From assembly GCA_009602725.1 (NCBI GenBank), contig WELB01000162.1, forward strand, positions 83,320 to 105,451: a stretch of 22,132 nucleotides of DNA, given 5' to 3'. This document shows positions 8,346 to 22,132 of this stretch, in pieces (position 1 is the first letter of the stretch; each line of letters opens with the position of its first letter). A program made the translations under genes and the position numbers. The notes under the pieces were generated by a model that searched no databases, had not been told where the DNA came from, and was given only the letters and a program-made list of their open reading frames with translations. The stretch is from Spirogloea muscicola (lineage: Eukaryota; Streptophyta; Zygnematophyceae; Spirogloeales; Spirogloeaceae).

Positions 8346-10908
8346 TCATGTCTTGGCACCACGCAGCCCAGCCACAAGCTCCTCCTCGCCCTCGCCCTCT
8401 GACCCCTCCTCGCCATCGTCCTCCGTCCACTCCTCCTCACTATCTCTAGCTTCATCCTCGTCCTCGTCTCCGCTGCTATCAGCAGCCTTCGCACCACCAG
8501 CTGCATCTGCTGCTGCTCCTGCAGCTTCAGCTACTGCACCCTTCCTCGGAAGGTGCTCGGTGGCACTCAATGGGAGGCTCCCAAGTGGCAGTACCTCTGC
8601 CCTACGGACGCACCTTGCCACATCCTTCTCGCCTCCTTTTCTGCGGGCTTGTGCTCCGCTCACTTCGGGGTCCTCGTCCTCATCACCGCTAGATCCACCC
8701 TCTGTGCCGTCAAAGTCACTGTCGCTAAAGTCGGAGTCGTCCGAGTCCAGCTTCGCACCCGTACTTGCTGCTTGTGCCTTGGCTGCTATTCTCGCCGCAG
8801 TTTTCTGGGCCTGGGTGTTGGCAGGGCCTTTCTCCAGCTGCCAGAGCTCAAGACACAAGCTAGTGATGGCTTGCTAACAGTTCACAGAGCTGCGGACACA
8901 AGCCTGAAGAGCAGCACAACTACTACAGGCGTCCTAACTGGTGATATATAAGTGCAACAGGTACTGACAGTGCGCAGAAGAGTGCGTCTCTCTCGCTCTC
9001 GCAAACCCCCCAAAGCCTGCAACAGGAGCAACACATTGACGCTTGACAACAAAAACCGACGCCATCACTATCCATGTAGATACAAAGGTCCATGATGCCA
9101 GACTCTGCAAACTGTTCAAAGGAGATAGCACCTGAATCATGTGGTCTTCTCTGCAAATATGTAGAAAACTTGTTTAAGAAGCTGGCAGACTCAAACCTCC
9201 TCAAGCTGCTGCCGCTCAGCCTTCTCCTTCTCCAAGTGGCTGCATGCCACAATCAGATAGAGATGAGGAATATATAGATACTGCAATGCGCAGTGGCCAA
9301 TCATGGAACCTCATTCTCATGGTATTGAAGCAATAGAGGACAAGTTGAGACTGGGCACAGCGTCCAACGAGTTGGGTAAGGCTTATGTGACATCAAATCC
9401 AAGGCTGTAAGCCTCAACCGCCTCTGTAGGTGAATGCTGCAAATGCTGGTCAGCAGCCTTTGAATGAAACTGTCCGTAATCACAAATGTGGACTTACCTT
9501 CCTACAAGGACATCAGCAGCTTGACAGCACTTTGCACAGGCTCTCCGACTTTTGGCACACTCTGCATAACAGCACAATGCATACTGCCTCTTAGTCAGAC
9601 AATTCCTTCAGACAGCTGTTTCTGAAGACATCTTGCACGAGACGAGCATAGAAGCTATACTTGGCATTGCTCCTACACAGTTGCAGTCAATGATCAGATC
9701 AGTGGTTGTTATATCTAGGACCACATGCCTGTCTTATACACAAAACTTCAAGCTACAAAATTGAGCTAGAGGGGTCAAAGTCAGACGTCTGGCCAGCACA
9801 GTTACCAGCACAGAGTGCGTGATAAGCCTGCCGCACGTTCCTCCTGCTGCAGGAGATGCTGCATAACAAGAAATAGACTTGAGGGGGATCGCTCCTGCTA
9901 GAACCCTTGCTGGCCTTATCATCGAGAGACGAGCAAAGCAACCCCTGTGGCGAATGCAATATTGTAGGTAGTGGTAGCGGGGTGGCCGCCTCACTAGTTG
10001 GCGCTCACTGCGGCCCCTTGCCTACATCCCTTTGTACTCAATTAACAAGAGCGCCACAATTACTGAGCGCAGGATGCAGATCATAATGCCCGGAACCGAC
10101 AGGTACGTTCTGCTCAATGTTGCAGAGCAGAGGTAGTGGACTTACCATTTGGCAGCCTGGATCAGGGGCTTGTATTTGCCGTACCTGCACGCGAAGCAAG
10201 TGGGCAATGGCGAGGTCAACATATGTAGCATGACTCTGACAGGCTACGCTGCCGGCTGCTTTGTTTGATACTGACAAAAAGCGGCTTAACTTGGACAGGG
10301 TTCAAGCCCGCCGCCAGCGCAAGGCTGGACATCAGGCAGAGGAGCATGTCAGAGCTCGGAGATGGTGGCTCGCTGAAGGGCTCGAGGTCGCACTTTCGGC
10401 GCCACAGGAGCTGCGCCTCGCAGCGCGGGCAGACGCCAGTGATGGGCGCGTACGGGTTGGACTTGGAGCCGAGCTCCTGGGCACACAACGCTCACAGCAA
10501 CGACGCAATCAGGTGAGCTGCCATTGAGTCAGGTGCTGTTAGAGCCCGCCAGGCAACGGTATGACTAGGCCATCTTAGGCTTCCGGTAGCCGCTTGGTAT
10601 GCGCGCCGCTAGGCTTCCCCGCCCGTTAAGAAGCAGAGCCGGCGGCGTTCTCATGGCCAGCGCGGCAGCTGGCGGAGCCAGAGCCAGGCGCGGCGGAGCG
10701 GGAGCTCACCGACTCGTTCTTCTTGACGTTGCGGGCGGGCTTCCAGGTGGAGCTGCAGGCGACGCCGCGGCGGCGGCGGCGGCGGCGGAGGCGGTCAGAG
10801 CCCAGCGCATGGCGAGCGACCGGCGGCGGCGGCGGCGGCGGCGGCAAGCGCGGCGGGAGGGGCCCGGGCGCCTGCGCACCTGTTCTGGTGCTTCGGCGGG
10901 CCCTTGGC
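8346..10908 (-). CDS. DUF2039 (C9orf85-like) zinc-cysteine protein with acidic tail (8 exons, 5' end in gap)
   Basis: Minus-strand exons: (gap)10908-10880, 10752-10710, 10476-10394, 10184-10146, 9858-9806, 9561-9498, 9239-9197, 8837-8346; at least 280 residues and all phases consistent. The sequence follows the DUF2039/C9orf85 pattern in order: PPKHQN, STWKPARNVKKNE, ITGVCPRCEAQLLWRRK, YGKYKPLIQAAKC, ISCSRRNVRQAYHALCAEC, ACAKCC. The paired Cys and the His suggest zinc binding. The family is widespread in eukaryotes and its role is not established. After the core come a short helical segment (HLEKEKAERQQLEE) and a single large last exon of 163 residues, rich in Ala, Ser, Asp and Glu, with clusters such as DSDDSDFSDSDFD that look like casein kinase 2 sites. 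The start codon lies in or beyond the assembly gap. A further exon between 9498 and 8837 is possible but not needed by phase. Confidence 0.9.
10765..10845 (+). repeat. CGG triplet tracts
   Basis: Two (CGG)n runs, about 10765-10790 and 10820-10845, sit in the first intron of the DUF2039 gene beside the assembly gap. Such tracts commonly break assemblies, which may explain the Ns. Confidence 0.75.
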
Positions 10909-11073
10909 NNNNNNNNNNNNNNNNNNNNNNNNNNNNNNNNNNNNNNNNNNNNNNNNNNNNNNNNNNNNNNNNNNNNNNNNNNNNNNNNNNNNNNNNNNNN
11001 NNNNNNNNNNNNNNNNNNNNNNNNNNNNNNNNNNNNNNNNNNNNNNNNNNNNNNNNNNNNNNNNNNNNNNNNN
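10909..11073. other. Assembly gap (165 Ns)
   Basis: Unknown bases between the 5' exons of two divergent genes. It hides the start codon of the DUF2039 gene and probably that of the Mth938-like gene. Confidence 0.99.
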
Positions 11074-11120
11074 GCCGGCGTGGAAGCCCGCCGCGTGCGC
11101 GTCGAGGGGTAGCGCCCCCC

Positions 11121-11147
11121 CCGCCGCCGCCGCCGCCGCCGCCGCCG
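11121..11147 (+). repeat. GCC triplet tract
   Basis: A (GCC)n run near the 5' end of the Mth938-like gene. It mirrors the CGG tracts on the other side of the gap. Confidence 0.75.
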
Positions 11148-11172
11148 TCGCCCTCATTGCCACTCTCTGCAG

Positions 11173-12178
11173 TTGCAATTCCGCGCAGCTGCTTGCATCG
11201 GAAGCCCGTCTCTGGCAGCTCCCACATCGCCGCGCTGCCCTCGCCAGGTACGACGAGACGGGCTTCACGGTCAGCGGCGTGGACGTCTCCTCCTCCGTTA
11301 TCTGCGTCGGCGACCTCTGCCTGCAGTGGGCGCCGCGCACCATCGCCGACGTGACGCCTGAGAGGTCCGCTCGGACCATCCGCTGCCTTCGCCCATCCTA
11401 AACCCTAACACTCAACCCTGAATCCTAAGCAACGGTCGCACGCTCGCCGTTGCTAACCTCCGGCTCTCGTCGGGGCGCCCGTCTCACTGCCGTCGGCCAT
11501 GTCCGTGGCGCAGCTTGCAGGTCTTCCAGCTCCTGCGACCATTACCGGGTAATGACTGCTCTTTGCTCTGTAACTCACGGAAATTTTGAAACTGCATAAT
11601 TTAGGCTGGACAGTCTTTGCCACCAGGAGTCAAGCAAGATGAGGCTGTGGGCCTCCAAGCTTCTGATGTGCTCGACAGCACAAACAAAATCCATATTATC
11701 ATCCCTCCATTGCACCACTGATGGAGCATTGATGCCGGCCTAGTATTTACACGCGCCCTTGCAGAGCTCCTCCTGCTCGGCTGCGGCAGCAGGCTGCTTA
11801 GGGCGCCGGACGATGTGCGCAAGTACTTGCAGTCACTGGGGATCAAACTGGAAGCAGTAGCCACGGTATGGCTCTTCGCTGCAGTTGGTGGTACTGCGAG
11901 TTGCTCTTGTGCCACCCTTGAGGTCCACTTTCTTACAACATCGTTATGGATTCCATCTTGCTTAGCTCTCCGTCTTTGTGAACCTTCCTCGCTATGAGTG
12001 AACTTGACGAATTTCTTTCAGTACGCTTGGCTGAGCCACAGGACTGATCCATTTCCCTGAGCAGAGCTTTGTTTGGCGAGTGGCCCTTTCGTAGAGAAAT
12101 GCAGCCTCCACCTACAATATCCTGACAGAGGAGGGCCGGAAGGTGGCAGCTGCCTTGCTCATTGCTGGAGTAGATTGA
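11173..12178 (+). CDS. Mth938/NDUFAF3-like (DUF498) protein, 5' end uncertain
   Basis: Secure exons: up to 11364 (from 11248, or from 11173, or open back to the gap), 11514-11548, 11765-11865, 12095-12178; phases agree at every joint. The reading gives YDETGFTVSGVDVSSS, LCLQWAPRTIADVTPES, LQVFQLLRPLPE, LLLLGCGSRLLRAPDDV, LQSLGIKLEAVAT, RNAASTYNILTEEGRKVAAA and stop. This is the Mth938 domain pattern: a Trp in the WxP segment, TPES, a glycine-rich LLLGCG turn, then NAASTYN and EGRxVAAALL. Animal NDUFAF3 is a mitochondrial assembly factor for respiratory complex I, and plants have similar proteins. A mitochondrial targeting sequence is expected upstream but falls in GC-rich sequence or the gap. 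The C-terminus ends shortly after the domain, as in the family. The intron after 11364 carries telomere-like repeats. Confidence 0.86.
11396..11429 (+). repeat. Telomere-like tract in an intron of the Mth938-like gene
   Basis: Degenerate CCTAAA, CCCTAA, CCCTGAA and CCTAA units lie in the intron 11365-11513, near the 5' end of the gene. The arrangement resembles that in RNase III intron 1. Confidence 0.75.
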
Positions 12179-13727
12179 GGGAAGCTTACAACTTACCATG
12201 CGCAGCCTCGTCCAGCCCCAGCTCCTTCAAACATTCCCCATTATTTCATTCAATCATTTGTGCATCAAACGCAGTTGACATGACAGTTTCGCAGCCTCCC
12301 AGGATGGCAACTAGTCTTGACAGCACAGCTCGCCTGACTTGCCAGGCCCCTTGAAGGTAGTCCTTGGGCTCTGCACTGCGTTAACAAAAGCAGAAGTGAT
12401 GTGCGCATCTAGATAAGGTAGCTTGAGGGGCTTGCTGGCCACTGGTCACTTGCTGCTTCTTTCTCTGTTTTGGCCCAGTCTGGCTTGCAAGAGGCATACA
12501 GTGTAGGCTTGTTAGGAGCTGAGAGAACCAGAAATTGTTCACGAGTTCTTAAGAGGATTACTGCCTTCATGGTTTTACCCTATGTAGTGTACTTAGTTCT
12601 GCTAGAAAGGTTTACTATCACCGGCCTTCATAAGCAACCAACTGCTAGTAACGCAATCCCATTGTAGCTTGTTCTTACGCTTCAGTGAGTGCTGGATTTG
12701 AGAGCTATCCAAGGCTTCTCTGTGAATCTCCAGCTTTGTTAATGTCCTTCAGATAGTAACATTTAGATTATGGGTCACGGGCAGGAATATGACAGTAAGC
12801 TATCAGTATGACACATGAACGACTAGCCTATTCATTGCAGAGCGCCTATTTGCCGCAGAGATCCACACACCAACAATGTCTATAGTGAGTACAAGGGCAA
12901 GAGTGCAGGGTTGACGCAGAAAATCTACTGTCACACCTTCGGCCCTGAGGTTCAGAGCGTATGTAGTGACTGGCAAGCGGATGGTTCTGCTCGTGAGAAT
13001 TTGGCGGTGCTGCAGACATCAACCCGACAACCACTAGCAGAAGTAGCGATCAAAAGCGGTGTATCACTCCTCCAGATGCAGGCATTTGACCCCTTCCAAC
13101 ATTGTGCCCTCTTGGAAACGACTTGAGAGCTGACCAGTGCAGGCTGCTTGCTCTGGTAGTCTTTGAGGCCCCTTTCTCAACTTCCTGGCCTGTCAAACAT
13201 GTGCCTACTGATGACTGGTGTTTAAGCTGCTCCCCTGCCAACCCCCCAAGAACCTCTGCACCCCTGCATCTGTAACGCCTGATGACGCCCTCAAATCTCA
13301 ATCTGGACGAGGGATTGCAAGCATCATAAAAGCAACCGACGGCCTGCCACTGCTTGAGATTGATGAGCCATGAAGTACAAGTGCAGCTGGACCTTGTCAC
13401 AAGACGGCACAGTCTGCCTATGCATACTGCTGCTAGACATGTGCTCTTCTTCAGTTGTCTCATCGACTTATCTGCGACGGCCCCAGCTGCTGCAGTTGTT
13501 GAAGGCGTCCACATTTACCACCACACCCATCCTCTACTACATGATCTGGCATGTGCCTCCAATGTGAATAAGATCTGGACTGCCAGGAGCAAGCCTTGGT
13601 GCTGCTGGCCTGCACGGGCTTCTTGTGCCAAGAGTGGCAAGCAATGCTTTCGGTAGATGGAAGTCATAATGCTCCAAAAGAATGAATAGAATGACTTTGA
13701 CCAGAGTTACTCAACAAGTGTGCGTCC
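12179..13727. other. Convergent spacer between Mth938-like gene and GYRA
   Basis: About 1.55 kb between two facing stop codons. Apart from one exon-like segment at 12841-12958 I found no convincing gene. The longest open frame (13514-13050, minus, 154 codons) has biased composition and no known motif. Confidence 0.5.
12841..12958 (+). CDS. Orphan internal exon-like segment, unidentified
   Basis: The segment is bounded by a good acceptor (TTCATTGCAG) and a good donor (GTATGT at 12959). It reads open for 39 codons after one leftover base, with balanced composition, for example RRDPHTNNVYSEYKGKSAG followed by LTQKIYCHTFGPEVQ. I do not recognise the family. Possible partner exons (such as one beginning at 13016 after TGCAG) would leave an unusually short intron of 57 nt, and no first exon was found. 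It could be a fragment of a small plus-strand gene, a decayed gene, or chance. Confidence 0.3.
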
Positions 13728-22098
<8,371 letters not shown>

Positions 22099-22132
22099 CC
22101 TGCCGGCGCCGTCTACGGCGGCAACGGCCCCG

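Larger units (their letters stand above)
10880..11247. promoter_or_regulatory. Putative shared divergent promoter region
   Basis: The DUF2039 gene (-) and the Mth938-like gene (+) begin back to back, with their first recognised exons only about 265-340 bp apart in very GC-rich sequence. A bidirectional promoter is inferred from geometry alone; no motif is visible because of the gap. Confidence 0.35.

Noticed and set aside
8119-8877. 252-codon plus-strand open frame
   Set aside because: Most of it is antisense to the acidic last exon of the DUF2039 gene, whose joints and family match are strong. The Ser/Pro-rich reading is a by-product of Asp/Glu/Ala codons on the other strand.
10394-10476. 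Possible SLX1-type RING finger (VCPRCEAQLLW)
   Set aside because: The following exons (YGKYKPL, CISCSRR, RQAYH, CAKCC) and the preceding WKPARNVKKNE fit the DUF2039/C9orf85 family in order; no GIY-YIG domain is present.
13050-13514. 154-codon minus-strand open frame in the GYRA 3' spacer
   Set aside because: No splice support, no recognisable motif, and biased residues; overlapping frames are equally open.

Overview
This is a piece of nuclear DNA from an intron-rich eukaryote of the plant lineage, most likely a green or streptophyte alga (the lineage call is inference). The evidence is a nuclear gene for an organellar DNA gyrase A with an Ala/Arg-rich N-terminal extension, plant-type CCCTAAA telomere-like tracts inside introns, and genes cut into many short exons with GT-AG borders (one GC-AG). 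Genes open in very GC-rich, (GCC)n-bearing first exons and then fall to near 50% GC. Nothing looks prokaryotic, viral or CRISPR-like.

Layout from left to right. 52-3300 (+): RNase III-fold protein with a C-terminal dsRNA-binding domain, 9 exons. 3587-7484 (-): amidase-signature hydrolase, 14 exons, convergent with the RNase III gene. 7485-8345: spacer carrying a diverged direct repeat. 8346-10908 (-): DUF2039 (human C9orf85-like) zinc-cysteine protein with a long acidic tail, its first exon running into an assembly gap at 10909-11073. About 11173-12178 (+): Mth938/NDUFAF3-like protein, divergent from the DUF2039 gene across the gap. 12179-13727: spacer with one orphan exon-like segment. 13728-22098 (-): GYRA, 27 exons and about 969 residues, essentially complete except that its start may lie past the window edge.

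Exon models were built by hand from splice motifs, reading-phase continuity and family alignment from memory. All GYRA joints, all DUF2039 joints downstream of its gap-truncated first exon, and all Mth938 joints downstream of its uncertain first exon keep phase. One amidase intron (4540-4492) does not. The RNase III model may lack a small exon between 2160 and 2479.

The genes are not an operon. Three products plausibly work in organelles: gyrase A in organelle DNA supercoiling, the Mth938 protein in respiratory complex I assembly, and possibly the RNase III-like protein in organelle RNA or ribosome biology. The amidase and DUF2039 protein have no clear link to them. I found no convincing new multi-gene system. 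The interesting points are local: altered catalytic residues in the RNase III protein, a tandemly duplicated 3' splice site, telomere-like tracts in 5' introns, altered residues beside the amidase nucleophile, and an unusual distribution of GyrA-box motifs.
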